DNA from: CAZSRL01 sp964609615
GTDB taxonomy: Bacteria > Bacillota_I > Bacilli_A > RF39 > UBA660
Direction: 5' to 3'
Length of the DNA stretch: 64,000 nt
Assembly (NCBI GenBank): GCA_964609615.1
Contig: CAZSRL010000001.1
Span: forward strand, 1-64,000
In this document: in pieces, positions 8,174 through 16,631 of the stretch
Position numbering within the stretch: position 1 is the first letter of the stretch
Layout of the letters: each line of letters opens with the position of its first letter
Position numbers and translations under genes: made by a program
The notes under the pieces: generated by a model
The model's input: only the letters and a program-made list of their open reading frames with translations
What the model was told of the DNA's origin: nothing
Databases searched by the model: none

Positions 8174-8714
8174 ATGATAGTTTCTTTCCATCTTTTTCAT
8201 ATACTAAGAAATAATATTCTTTTGATGTCGCTATTGTTTTACCTGTTTCTACATAATCATATAATTTTACTTTAGAAGTATCTATATTTCCATACCAAGC
8301 ATCTATTCCATTACTTTGTTGTATTATTATTGTTTTTCCATAATCATCTTTATCACCTATAAAAACAACTACTCCTCCATTTAATACTTTTATATTTTCT
8401 TTATTAGTTAAATATATTTTCATACCATCTTTATACTTTTCTTTTTCTATTTCATTTGTTTTTGATACCTTTATACTTTTTTCTGTTTTACTAAAAACAT
8501 CTGTTATGTATTTGTTATAAAATTTATTTAAGTATGAAAAATTATAATCAGTTTTAAATATTGTGTTATTTATTTTTTTCTTTAAATTAGGATTAAAATT
8601 AAAAACTATTAATAATATAAATATTATTATTATTATAACTAATATTCTTGTTAATAGATTACTTGAATGTTTTTTCTTTTTATTTTTATTTTTTTTATAT
8701 TCTTCTAAAGTCAT
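8139..8714 (-). CDS. spoIVFA: SpoIVFA-like regulator with M23-type domain
   Basis: Single-pass membrane protein (hydrophobic segment near residues 22-42 after a Lys-rich cytoplasmic tail) with a C-terminal degenerate LytM/M23 fold. The stretch DYGKTIIIQQSNGIDAWYGN followed by KVKLYDYVETGKTI matches the SpoIVFA version of this domain; the zinc-binding His/Asp set of active M23 enzymes is not evident. In Bacillus, SpoIVFA holds SpoIVFB in the forespore-engulfing membrane and inhibits it until signalled. The gene order mreD-spoIVFA-spoIVFB supports the call. It overlaps spoIVFB. Confidence 0.82.
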   Translation of the reverse strand: MTLEEYKKNKNKKKKHSSNLLTRILVIIIIIFILLIVFNFNPNLKKKINNTIFKTDYNFSYLNKFYNKYITDVFSKTEKSIKVSKTNEIEKEKYKDGMKIYLTNKENIKVLNGGVVVFIGDKDDYGKTIIIQQSNGIDAWYGNIDTSKVKLYDYVETGKTIATSKEYYFLVYEKDGKKLSYDVANKTNKNT

Positions 8715-8735
8715 TTTTTTATCACCTACATAAAT

Positions 8736-9203
8736 TTATGCTTGTCTTATTTTTTTAGAACAATAGAATAATATAATAGTTATTATATTGTTTATTATTA
8801 ATGTGTTATAAAATGGTTTAAATACATAATATACATTTAATTCATTATAATATGATAGTAACAAAATACTTCCTAATATTAATGTATATATAATAAATAT
8901 TAAATTATTTAGTATAATAATGTTTAATATTCTCATTTTTATTACTTTATAATATTCTATAATTATAAAGTATAGTAGTAAAAATATTCCTATGTTTAAA
9001 ATAAAATTAACACTATTATTAACAAAAATTGATATTATAATGACAAATAATAAATAACTTTTATTTGTTTTAAAACATGGATATAAAGTTACTATAAGTG
9101 GTATATAAAGAAATGATGATAATAAATAATAATTATCTATTAATAATAAATTATTAATGAAGTTATTTATTATTAATATAAATATAGTTAGTATATAGAT
9201 CAT
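8736..9203 (-). CDS. mreD: MreD-like rod-shape membrane protein
   Basis: A 155-aa, very hydrophobic protein with about five membrane segments and almost no loops, as expected for MreD, the membrane partner of MreC in the lateral-wall elongation machinery. Sequence conservation in this family is weak, so the call leans on its place directly after mreC (4-bp overlap, 9200-9203) and before spoIVFA, and on size. mreB is not present in the window. Confidence 0.75.
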   Translation of the reverse strand: MIYILTIFILIINNFINNLLLIDNYYLLSSFLYIPLIVTLYPCFKTNKSYLLFVIIISIFVNNSVNFILNIGIFLLLYFIIIEYYKVIKMRILNIIILNNLIFIIYTLILGSILLLSYYNELNVYYVFKPFYNTLIINNIITIILFYCSKKIRQA

Positions 9204-9937
9204 TTTTTAAGAACCGAAACATATTTTGATGTGTTAACAGAGGAAGATAATGCTACCTCAATATATTTTTCTATACCATATTCATCTTTTCTTTTACCAC
9301 ATACATTACCTATTAAAATACCACTTGGATAAAGGGAAGTAATACCACTAGTTAATACTTTATCTCCAATATTAATATCATTTAAATTAGATATTCCATC
9401 TACAAGTAATACTTTTTTATTAACATCATATTTTGTTGTTATTCCATATTCTTTATTTATTAATACACTTATTTTATTATTAAATGAAGGAGATGTTATT
9501 AGTTTAATAGTGCTTGTATTATTAGTAGTATTATCTACTTCTCCAATAAATCCATTTTTATCTATTACACACATTCCCCTTTTTATTTTAGAAAATTTTC
9601 CCTTATCAATAATTACTTTATCATACCAGAATATACTATCTCTACTGATAATAGTTGAGTTTATAAATTCATATTTACTATTTACTATATTTAAATCTAA
9701 TATAGAAGATAATTCATCAATAGTATCATCTTTTTGTTTTATTATTTCATTATTTACACTTTTACTTAACACTAAATTAACATCTTTAGAAAATAACACC
9801 CTATTTGGAAATGTTATTAGCTCTTGTAATGGATTAAAAACAAATGAGATGTATTTTCCATAAATAATAAAAATAACTCCTAATACAATTAAAAATATAC
9901 TAATAATAAGTATAAGCTTGTTATTATTTTTTTTTAT
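9200..9937 (-). CDS. mreC: MreC rod-shape protein with apparent ATA start codon
   Basis: Extracytoplasmic scaffold of the elongasome. The reading frame upstream of the GTG at 9799 stays open and encodes the N-terminus expected of MreC: basic residues, then a membrane helix (KLILIISIFLIVLGVIF), then a helical segment (NPLQELI). No ATG, GTG or TTG exists between the in-frame TGA at 9955-9953 and that helix. The best start is ATA at 9937-9935, giving MKKNNKLIL, which overlaps the radC TAA as ATAA, exactly where an ATGA overlap would be expected. AAGGTGAG lies about 14 nt upstream. The C-terminal beta-rich domain (KVLTSGITSLYPSGILIG) is typical. GTG 9799 would remove the anchor and is unlikely. 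Confidence 0.82.
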   Translation of the reverse strand: MKKNNNKLILIISIFLIVLGVIFIIYGKYISFVFNPLQELITFPNRVLFSKDVNLVLSKSVNNEIIKQKDDTIDELSSILDLNIVNSKYEFINSTIISRDSIFWYDKVIIDKGKFSKIKRGMCVIDKNGFIGEVDNTTNNTSTIKLITSPSFNNKISVLINKEYGITTKYDVNKKVLLVDGISNLNDINIGDKVLTSGITSLYPSGILIGNVCGKRKDEYGIEKYIEVALSSSVNTSKYVSVLKK

Positions 9938-10623
9938 TCTTTTAACTTTTGCTCACCTTCTTCAAAAAAACTATAATATTTTTCTTTACCAATAATAATA
10001 TGATCTAAAAATGAAATACCTACTATTTTAGATGTTTCTATTAAAGTCTTAGTTATTTCAATATCTTTATTACTAGGAACAACATCTCCACTAGGATGAT
10101 TATGAATACATATTAATGCTGAGGCTGAATATAAAAAAGCATATTTAAATATTTCTCTTGGATGAGCTTCGCTTTGATTAACTGTTCCTTTAAATAATAA
10201 TTTTTCTTTTATTAGATTTTTTTTAACATCTAAGTACATTACATAAAAATATTCTTGTTTTTTATTTTTTAACTTATTTTTATAGTATTCATATACTTTT
10301 GAACTATTATTTATTTTAATAGTTTTAAAACCATCTTCATTTTCATAAACTCTTCTACCAAGTTCTAAACTAGCAATTAAGTTTATAGATTTAGCATACC
10401 CAATTCCTTTAATATTTATTAATTTATTAATTGTTAAGTCTTTTAACTCACTTATATACTTTACTTGCTTTAAAACATCACTTGATAAATCTTTAACACT
10501 TTTATTTCTTGTACCAGTACCAAATATAATAGATATTAATTCTTCATTACTAAGATTTTCACTACCAACACTTAATAATCTTTCTCTTGGTTTCTCACAC
10601 TCTGGCATATTTTTAATTAGCAC
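9934..10623 (-). CDS. radC: RadC family JAB-domain protein
   Basis: Protein of the RadC/YsxA family, with an N-terminal helix-hairpin-helix (LINIKGIGYAKSI near 68-80) and a C-terminal MPN/JAMM metalloprotease-like domain. The metal motif is complete: EAHPRE, then IHNHPSGDVVPSNKD near 173-187. The biological role remains poorly defined; the historical DNA-repair assignment is not well supported. The start is a GTG at 10623 or the ATG at 10608. It overlaps the upstream SPOR gene by 11 bp and the downstream mreC start. Its position between spoIIB and mreC matches B. subtilis apart from the absent mreB. Confidence 0.92.
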   Translation of the reverse strand: MLIKNMPECEKPRERLLSVGSENLSNEELISIIFGTGTRNKSVKDLSSDVLKQVKYISELKDLTINKLINIKGIGYAKSINLIASLELGRRVYENEDGFKTIKINNSSKVYEYYKNKLKNKKQEYFYVMYLDVKKNLIKEKLLFKGTVNQSEAHPREIFKYAFLYSASALICIHNHPSGDVVPSNKDIEITKTLIETSKIVGISFLDHIIIGKEKYYSFFEEGEQKLKE

Positions 10624-11077
10624 TTCTTAACACTTCTTTCTTATATAAATTCAACACTTCTTTATTGATAATAAAAATAGTATCATAATCGTTTGTTTCT
10701 TTTAATAATGAATCATATTTTATTAACGTTTTTATAAAAATAGTATTATTTATATTTTTTTCCTTTATATATATATTATTTCCTTTTTTAACAAAAAACT
10801 CTTCTAATTTATTTAAATTATTTTTATTTCCTGTGATACCAACATAAACAACATATAAATTATTTTCTTCAACTACTAAATAACTTGAGAGACTTTTAGT
10901 AATATTATTAACGTTTTTATAATTACTAAAAGCTCCTATTTGTATAAAATAAACACTTTTTTCTTTTCCACTAGCTGCGTATACATTATTTTTTTTATAA
11001 GAATTATAAACTATAAAAGCAAAACTACTTCCTAGTATAAAACATAGTAGTACACTTATTAAAAATTTTTTATTCAT
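10613..11077 (-). CDS. SPOR-domain membrane protein, SpoIIB-like
   Basis: A short N-terminal membrane anchor (FLISVLLCFILGSSFAFIVY) is followed by an extracytoplasmic SPOR-type repeat: YFIQIGAFSNYKNVNN and a later YVVYVGITGNKNN half. SPOR domains bind denuded peptidoglycan. In B. subtilis the gene next to maf-radC is spoIIB, a SPOR protein of the engulfment machinery, so SpoIIB-like is the best label by position and domain. The start at 11077 is preferred because GGTGAT lies just upstream; an upstream in-frame start would add a hydrophobic stretch without a ribosome-binding site. The overall length (about 154 aa) is shorter than Bacillus SpoIIB. Confidence 0.72.
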   Translation of the reverse strand: MNKKFLISVLLCFILGSSFAFIVYNSYKKNNVYAASGKEKSVYFIQIGAFSNYKNVNNITKSLSSYLVVEENNLYVVYVGITGNKNNLNKLEEFFVKKGNNIYIKEKNINNTIFIKTLIKYDSLLKETNDYDTIFIINKEVLNLYKKEVLRSAN

Positions 11078-11120
11078 TTTATCACCAAAAATATTATAAA
11101 GTATAAAGAGAAAAAATAAT

Positions 11121-11150
11121 GTCAAAAAAAGAAATGTCTATGCATTTCTT
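11121..11150 (-). terminator. Terminator of ylbL
   Basis: Stem AGAAATG with CATTTCT (about 11130-11149) followed by TTTTTTT on the minus strand, just after the ylbL stop at 11160. Confidence 0.75.
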
Positions 11151-11159
11151 AAAATATTT

Positions 11160-12185
11160 CTACTTTTGTAATTCACTTACAACTTGATCAAATGAATTTG
11201 CTTTTAAAAGTTTTATTTTATATTTATTTTTCTTCTTTAGTTTACTAGCTTCATTATAATTATCTTTTGGTACTATAAATATATCTGCGTTCTTATTAAC
11301 AGCTCCTATTAGTTTATATTTAACTCCATCAATTGCTTCAACACTTCCATCCTCATTTATAACACCTGTTCCTGATATTTTCAAACCTTTTGTTAAATCT
11401 TTTTTAGTAAGTGAGTTATAAATATATAATGTGTTCATTAATCCAGAAGATGCTCCTCTTTCGTTTCTTTTATATTTTATTTTAATATCAGGTTTTGTTT
11501 TATATATATTTAAACTTTGTAATAATACACCTATACATGCTCTATTGTTTTCACATTCTTTTAATTTTACTTTTATTTGTTTTTCATTATTATTTCTTAT
11601 TAAAGATATATTAATATAGTCATTTATTTTTTTTGTATTTATATAATTTGTTATGTTTTTAGAATCTTTTATATTAATATTATCTATTTTTAATATTTTA
11701 TCTCCAACCTTTAAAATATCATTATTACTATTAACATATGAAATATAAATATTTGTTTTTATTGTTTTTATTTCTTTATTAGCTTTTGTATACGCAAGTT
11801 CAACTGCGGTATTAGTTGATTTTTTTAAATCTAACTTATATCTTTTATTAGCATCATCATAGTCTTCTTTTGGTAGTACACTTTTTTCTTTTTTTACTAA
11901 ATCCCAGGATGGTATAACATAACTTAATAAAACCATTCCTAGTTTATCTCCTTTTGATTTAACAAATGTTATATTCATACTTCCTTTTTGTTTATATGAA
12001 TCACTTACTGTTATTCTTTTAGAAATATCTATAAGAGAACCTGGACAGTTAATTTCATAATTAGTTGGTATGAAAAATAAAGATAAAATGATAATATCTA
12101 TTAAAAGTATTTTATAATTTAATTTTATATAATTTATAAATTTTTTCTTTATTTTTATAATGTTTGAATATAATTTATTATACAT
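11160..12185 (-). CDS. ylbL: YlbL/SepM-type PDZ-Lon (S16) membrane protease
   Basis: Membrane-anchored Ser-Lys protease. Residues ~20-45 form a membrane segment (LLIDIIILSLFFIP), followed by YEINCPGSLIDI, then a PDZ domain (DILKVGDKILKIDNINI), then the Lon-type proteolytic domain. The catalytic Ser lies in GASSGLM and the catalytic Lys in VKYKLIGA, aligned with GPSAG and QKVVAA of SepM/YlbL. B. subtilis YlbL acts in DNA-damage checkpoint recovery; SepM of streptococci trims a peptide pheromone. The divergent neighbour is ylbJ, as in Bacillus where ylbJ and ylbL are close. An ATG at 12185 with GGAGG upstream fits. Confidence 0.9.
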   Translation of the reverse strand: MYNKLYSNIIKIKKKFINYIKLNYKILLIDIIILSLFFIPTNYEINCPGSLIDISKRITVSDSYKQKGSMNITFVKSKGDKLGMVLLSYVIPSWDLVKKEKSVLPKEDYDDANKRYKLDLKKSTNTAVELAYTKANKEIKTIKTNIYISYVNSNNDILKVGDKILKIDNINIKDSKNITNYINTKKINDYINISLIRNNNEKQIKVKLKECENNRACIGVLLQSLNIYKTKPDIKIKYKRNERGASSGLMNTLYIYNSLTKKDLTKGLKISGTGVINEDGSVEAIDGVKYKLIGAVNKNADIFIVPKDNYNEASKLKKKNKYKIKLLKANSFDQVVSELQK

Positions 12186-12225
12186 AGCTCCTCCTAAATA
12201 ATTATAACATAAAAGGTATGATAAA

Positions 12226-13161
12226 ATGACAAATATATTTAATAAGTTTTTTATAAAATTATTCTTAGTTTTTATTTGTTTTTATTTAATAACAAATCCT
12301 AATGTTTTAATTAATAGTGTTAATTATTCTATTAATCTTTTTTTTAATTATATTTTTCCAACTTTATTTCCATTTTTTATATTAAGTGATTTACTTATTA
12401 ATTATAATGTGTGTTTTTATATTGGAAAATTATTTAAAAAAGTATTTGGATTTTTATTTAACTTTGGAGAAGAAGAAACTTTTATATATATTTTATCAAT
12501 ATTTAGTAGTCAACCTAGTAATGCTAAGTACGTTAAAGATTTACTTGATAAAAATATTATTAATATTAAAAACGCCACTATACTTTTAAGTACAAGTTTT
12601 TTTCCAAGTCCTATATTTATTATCGGCACTATTGGCTATTTATTCTATAATAGTTTAGAAGTGGGAGTAATTATTCTTTTATCTGTTTATTTAGCAAATA
12701 TTGTTTTAGGTATTATTCTTAGAAAAAATTATAAACCAATTGTTTTTATAAAAAGAAATAGTTCTTTTTATCCATTTGGAAAAATAATTAATAAGAGCAT
12801 TATTAATTCATTTAATACTATAATAATTATTTTAGGTAGTATAGTAATATTTATAACTATTATTAATATTATTTGTAATATCTTTTCTAATAATGTATTT
12901 TTTAATACTTTAATAAGTTCTTTTTTAGAAATAACTATTTCTTCTAAAAAAATAAGTCTATTAAATATCCCATTAAATATTAAAATATTATTAACTACTC
13001 TTGTATTATCTTTTGGTAGTTTAAGTGTTCACACACAAGTAAAAAGTATTTTATATGAGTATAATATAAAATACTTAACTGTTTTAAAAAATAAAATTTA
13101 TACATCTATTATATCTTTATTTATTTGTTGTTTAATTCTATTTTTTATTAAATTAATCTAG
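12226..13161 (+). CDS. ylbJ: YlbJ-like sporulation integral membrane protein
   Basis: Polytopic membrane protein of about 311 aa with 7-8 hydrophobic segments and the family sequence FPTLFPFFILSDLLI near residue 45 and SQPSNAKYVKDLL near 95, of the nucleoside-recognition/gate superfamily. In B. subtilis ylbJ belongs to the sigma-E regulon and is needed for spore cortex formation. It is transcribed divergently from ylbL, 40 bp apart, and its end overlaps the tail of the pilin-like gene by 9 bp. The ATG at 12226 follows AAAGGTATGAT. I saw no clear sigma-E promoter. Confidence 0.85.
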   Translation: MTNIFNKFFIKLFLVFICFYLITNPNVLINSVNYSINLFFNYIFPTLFPFFILSDLLINYNVCFYIGKLFKKVFGFLFNFGEEETFIYILSIFSSQPSNAKYVKDLLDKNIINIKNATILLSTSFFPSPIFIIGTIGYLFYNSLEVGVIILLSVYLANIVLGIILRKNYKPIVFIKRNSSFYPFGKIINKSIINSFNTIIIILGSIVIFITIINIICNIFSNNVFFNTLISSFLEITISSKKISLLNIPLNIKILLTTLVLSFGSLSVHTQVKSILYEYNIKYLTVLKNKIYTSIISLFICCLILFFIKLI

Positions 13162-13707
13162 AGAATCTCTTATATCATTATTAGGATAATAATATATTTC
13201 TATATCATAATTATGTTTTTCATTTGTTAAAGGTATTGTTATTTTATAGTATTTATATTTACCTTGGAATGTTTTTGTAGATATTTCTGTTTTTTTAAAA
13301 TAAAATCCATCCGGTAGAGTTCTTTTAAAATCTACAGTTTGATAATCTTTTCCATAATATATACTTGTTGTTTTTGAATCTTCTATATTGTATAAAACTA
13401 ATTCTTTTGTACTATCATTTAAAAACTTAAATATAATTTTTTTTCCTTCTAAAACATTAGAACTTTGTATATCAGAGTTAGAATCAAAATCAGTGTTTGT
13501 TTCAACACTATCAAGACCATATTTATTAATGTCTGCGTTTATTGTAGATGATATGATAGCCTGATTTAATAAAGCTTTTGTATCTACTCCATTTGCTTCT
13601 TCAGTATCTTTTAAACTCATAATTGTTGTTAACATGAAGACAGTTGCTATTGAAAGAATAGCAAGTGAAATTATTAATTCTAATATTGTAAATCCTTTAT
13701 TATTCAT
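13153..13707 (-). CDS. Type IV pilin-like protein (class III prepilin leader)
   Basis: The N-terminus MNNKGFTILELIISLAI is a classic prepilin leader: a short charged leader, cleavage after Gly, Phe at +1, Glu at +5, then a hydrophobic helix. The start at 13707 (ATG) is behind AGGTGA; the GTG at 13716 is part of that ribosome-binding site. The rest is a beta-rich, secreted domain of about 150 aa with Tyr/Lys-rich strands. It is the third gene of an operon of pilin-like proteins and overlaps the preceding one by 8 bp. Processing needs a prepilin peptidase and an assembly ATPase, neither of which is in the window. Confidence 0.85.
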   Translation of the reverse strand: MNNKGFTILELIISLAILSIATVFMLTTIMSLKDTEEANGVDTKALLNQAIISSTINADINKYGLDSVETNTDFDSNSDIQSSNVLEGKKIIFKFLNDSTKELVLYNIEDSKTTSIYYGKDYQTVDFKRTLPDGFYFKKTEISTKTFQGKYKYYKITIPLTNEKHNYDIEIYYYPNNDIRDSLD

Positions 13708-14182
13708 TATTTTCACCTACTACTATTGAAGCATAATATTTTTTATCATTTACGTCTCTAATTATTATTAAATTAGCATTATTTGTATCTATTGAAGAAA
13801 TATATTTTTTAAATGTATTTACAAAAATATTTGTATCAGATTGATTAATATTTGCTCCCTTTTTTGTATATATAGCATATGTTATATCTAAATTATTAAA
13901 TAATTCTGAACAGTCTTTAACCATAGCTCCATTAGCTGAACAATTAGATGGAGTATATGCAACATATCCATTTGTATTATTAAATTCATATAGCTTATTT
14001 TCTTCACTTAAATTTAATACGACATTTGCTTTATAAACATCATTTATATTATCATAATATTGTTTTTGTTGAGCATTTTTTAATATTAATATATAAGCAG
14101 AATAAAGAGTCAGTAATGAAATCATTGTTACTGTTAATACAACCATAGTTTCAATTAATACAAAACCTTTATTATCTTTCAC
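13700..14182 (-). CDS. Type IV pilin-like minor subunit
   Basis: Begins MKDNKGFVLIETMVVLTV: cleavage after Gly, Phe +1, Glu +5 and a hydrophobic helix identify a prepilin. The remaining ~110 residues form a small secreted domain with two Cys (SNCSANGAMVKDCSEL) that may form a disulphide. The start is GTG at 14182, 6-7 nt after AAGGAG. The gene is second in the pilin-like operon, 12 bp after the large glycine-rich prepilin and overlapping the next pilin gene. The minor-pilin role is inferred from size and context. Confidence 0.83.
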   Translation of the reverse strand: MKDNKGFVLIETMVVLTVTMISLLTLYSAYILILKNAQQKQYYDNINDVYKANVVLNLSEENKLYEFNNTNGYVAYTPSNCSANGAMVKDCSELFNNLDITYAIYTKKGANINQSDTNIFVNTFKKYISSIDTNNANLIIIRDVNDKKYYASIVVGENNE

Positions 14183-14194
14183 TTTATTCTCCTT

Positions 14195-16327
14195 TTAATA
14201 TATTGATATTAATGATATTCTTGCATATCCTGACCCAGTATGTCCAGTTCCGCTTGGATAATCTCCACCATATGGATTAGGCATTTGTTTTAAAGCACCC
14301 TTTGTATTGGTCCAAGAATACCCAGCTCCATCTATCATAATGGTATTTGTAAATACTTTATCACTATAATGAATACTACATTTATCATCGGTTGTTCCAG
14401 TTGTGCAACCTGCTTTCGGAGTTGTACTAGATGCTGAGGTTACAGCTACACAACCTGTGTGTCCACTTATATAAGATGAACCGCCACCTCCAGGCTGCCA
14501 TACTCCTGATGCTCCTCCCCAGTAGCCACCGCCACCTCCTGAATAACTATTACCACCTGTTCCACCTTGTCCAAATAAACCAGTATAAGCAGTAGTTATG
14601 TAAGATGTTGCTTTCCAACTATTTAATCCTTTACCTCCATCAATTTGTGTCCCTCCTGTGGGATTTAATGCAGAATAACCCGCTTTTGAATAATAAACCG
14701 CAGAATAGCCCTCAAGTCCACCACCATACGCAGCATATGTATTTGCATTATCAGAAGTACTGCAATATGCAGAATAGCCACCTGCTGCTCCACCTGCAAC
14801 CATAATTCTACTTCTTAAACTTTCAACATTATTCCATTCACCATTTGAATAAAGTCTTACATCTGTTGCACCAGATCCTCCATAAGCGCCCTGGTTACAC
14901 GTTGTTCTACTAACATATCCTTGGGCTCCACCATTGTAACCTCCTGAACATGTGCCTACCACTGCATTGGTACATTTGTTACCTTGACTTCCGACATAAA
15001 AATATAGTTTTTCATTTTTTTTAAGCTCAATTTCTCCGCTTGTATATCCACCCTGTCCTTTACCAGAATTTGTGTGTGATCTAGAACCCCATAATTCTAT
15101 TTTATATGTTCCATTTTTTGGAACAGTATATTCTTGTTCTTTATTTGTATATACAAAGTCATTACTATTTTTTATTTGAGTTATTCTTGCAGCACCATTT
15201 CCATTTTTTCCAACTCCTTGATCATAATATGCTCCTTCAGTTTCACCACTTGGCATTCTTTGGTATCCGCCTTTAACATTGCTCCATGAATATCCATTAC
15301 CATCAATCATCACTGTATTTGAAAATTTATAATCACTGTAGTGAATACTACATTTATTATCAATTGTTCCAGTTGTACAATTTGCTTTTGGAGTAGATGT
15401 TCCTTTTTGAACAGCTACGCATCCAGTGTGACCACTTATATATGATGAACCACCTCCAGCCCCTTGAAAAGATCCTCCGCCAGATGCTCCACCATAATAA
15501 CCACTTGCTCCTCCACCATAATCTCCTGCTGTAGCGGTCTTACTTCCTCCGTAGCCGAATCCTCCTGATACACCACCACTTGCTGCAACACCTCCACTTA
15601 TTTGCGTTCCAAACCCATATGTTGCTCTACTGCCGGCTGTTATTGCTGCAATTCCATTTAAGCCTCCTGCAGAACCACCTGATTCATCATTGTTTGCATT
15701 AATAGTTGCTGATGCAGCTCCAGTATCATCTGACCCTCCACCAGCTCCAGCAACCATTATTCTACTTTGAAGACTTGTATCGTTATCCCATGCACCCGAA
15801 GTTAATCTAACATCTGTGGCTCCTCCACCAGAACCAGTAGAATTAGCTAATGTTACCCAATATGTTGATCCTCCACCATTATATCCTCCCTCTGTTAATT
15901 CTGATGAAGTATTAAGTGTTCCTGCTCCTCCAACATATATATATAATACATCATTTTCTTTTAATTCAATTTCTCCAGAAACGTATGATCCCATACCGGC
16001 TCTCGAACCAAGTGAAGTTGAAAGTGGATCATTACCTCCACCTTTTGCTCCCCAAAGTTCTATCTTATAAACTCCTGTCATTGGAGCTGTAAATGTTGAA
16101 TATGGATTACTTGTTGAGTTTACAGTAAAAGTTGTTGATTTATTTTGCAATACTGCTTTTAATGTATTACCAGCTATATCATTTTGTGCACTTTCAACTA
16201 TATCACCTATTAAAGTATTTCTTACTACATATGAAGAAACTATTCCTAGCATTAGCAATATAAATAATATTAAAAATGAATAAATAATTGAAATGGAAAA
16301 GAATCCCTTTTTATTTAACTTCTTCAT
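14195..16327 (-). CDS. Giant prepilin-like protein with two glycine-rich domains
   Basis: A prepilin-like N-terminus (MKKLNKKGFFSISIIYSFLI, cleavage after Gly, but Ser/Ile rather than Glu around +5) leads a 710-aa protein. Two tandem domains of about 300 residues follow. Each opens with a beta segment (YKIELWGAKGG / YKIELWGSR), has an IELKxNExLYxYVG strand, a VRL...LxSRIMVAG motif, dense glycine runs, and closes with GGGSSYISGHTGCVAV, a CSIHYSD segment and the MIDG(N/A)GYSW module. This layout resembles the Gly_rich domain described in ALK/LTK receptors and in many gut Firmicutes proteins. It is the first gene of the pilin operon, with its own promoter. A pilus-tip adhesin role is inferred. 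Cys residues occur in equivalent places in both copies. Confidence 0.83.
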   Translation of the reverse strand: MKKLNKKGFFSISIIYSFLILFILLMLGIVSSYVVRNTLIGDIVESAQNDIAGNTLKAVLQNKSTTFTVNSTSNPYSTFTAPMTGVYKIELWGAKGGGNDPLSTSLGSRAGMGSYVSGEIELKENDVLYIYVGGAGTLNTSSELTEGGYNGGGSTYWVTLANSTGSGGGATDVRLTSGAWDNDTSLQSRIMVAGAGGGSDDTGAASATINANNDESGGSAGGLNGIAAITAGSRATYGFGTQISGGVAASGGVSGGFGYGGSKTATAGDYGGGASGYYGGASGGGSFQGAGGGSSYISGHTGCVAVQKGTSTPKANCTTGTIDNKCSIHYSDYKFSNTVMIDGNGYSWSNVKGGYQRMPSGETEGAYYDQGVGKNGNGAARITQIKNSNDFVYTNKEQEYTVPKNGTYKIELWGSRSHTNSGKGQGGYTSGEIELKKNEKLYFYVGSQGNKCTNAVVGTCSGGYNGGAQGYVSRTTCNQGAYGGSGATDVRLYSNGEWNNVESLRSRIMVAGGAAGGYSAYCSTSDNANTYAAYGGGLEGYSAVYYSKAGYSALNPTGGTQIDGGKGLNSWKATSYITTAYTGLFGQGGTGGNSYSGGGGGYWGGASGVWQPGGGGSSYISGHTGCVAVTSASSTTPKAGCTTGTTDDKCSIHYSDKVFTNTIMIDGAGYSWTNTKGALKQMPNPYGGDYPSGTGHTGSGYARISLISIY

Positions 16328-16349
16328 ATTTTCTATCCTTACAATAATA

Positions 16350-16378
16350 ATTATACTTTAATTATGTGTTTTTTTCAA
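16350..16378 (-). promoter_or_regulatory. Promoter of the pilin-like operon
   Basis: Minus strand -35 TTGAAA (16373-16378), 17-bp spacer, -10 TATAAT (16350-16355). The -35 sits in the T-tract of the terminator of the upstream spoVID/ysxE unit. Confidence 0.75.
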
Positions 16379-16402
16379 CAAAAACAAGAGGCTTATAGCC
16401 TC
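16376..16402 (-). terminator. Terminator after the spoVID-ysxE-like pair
   Basis: GC-rich hairpin GAGGCT/AGCCTC (16388-16402) followed on the minus strand by TTGTTTTTGTTG. Confidence 0.75.
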
Positions 16403-16445
16403 TACTTTAAATTTAGTTTTTCATATAATAAATTAGGTGAAGAAA

Positions 16446-16631
16446 ATGTATAATATGTATAGAAATAATAGACCTGTTTTTAAAATATTTTGTTTAATTA
16501 TACTTGGTATATTAATCTTTTGGCAATCAATATTTACTTTGTTGTTACCTCTTAGAATAAATGTGTTTTTTCTTCTTGTTTTAATTTTTTTATTCATCTT
16601 TACTGTCTATAGAATAATATGGTGTTATTAA
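16446..16631 (+). CDS. Small two-helix membrane protein (61 aa), hypothetical
   Basis: Short plus-strand ORF with an ATG at 16446 placed 5 nt after AGGTGA, a strong ribosome-binding site. It encodes two hydrophobic helices (IFCLIILGILIFWQ and NVFFLLVLIFLFIFTVY) separated by a short turn, with basic residues at the N-terminus. The last ~40 bases overlap the end of the ysxE-like gene on the other strand. I do not recognise a family. The ribosome-binding site and the clean two-helix pattern favour a real gene, but no clear promoter was seen. Confidence 0.5.
   Translation: MYNMYRNNRPVFKIFCLIILGILIFWQSIFTLLLPLRINVFFLLVLIFLFIFTVYRIIWCY

Noticed and set aside
9200..9799. mreC starting at the GTG 9799
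   Set aside because: It would delete the membrane anchor that is plainly encoded in the same open frame upstream.
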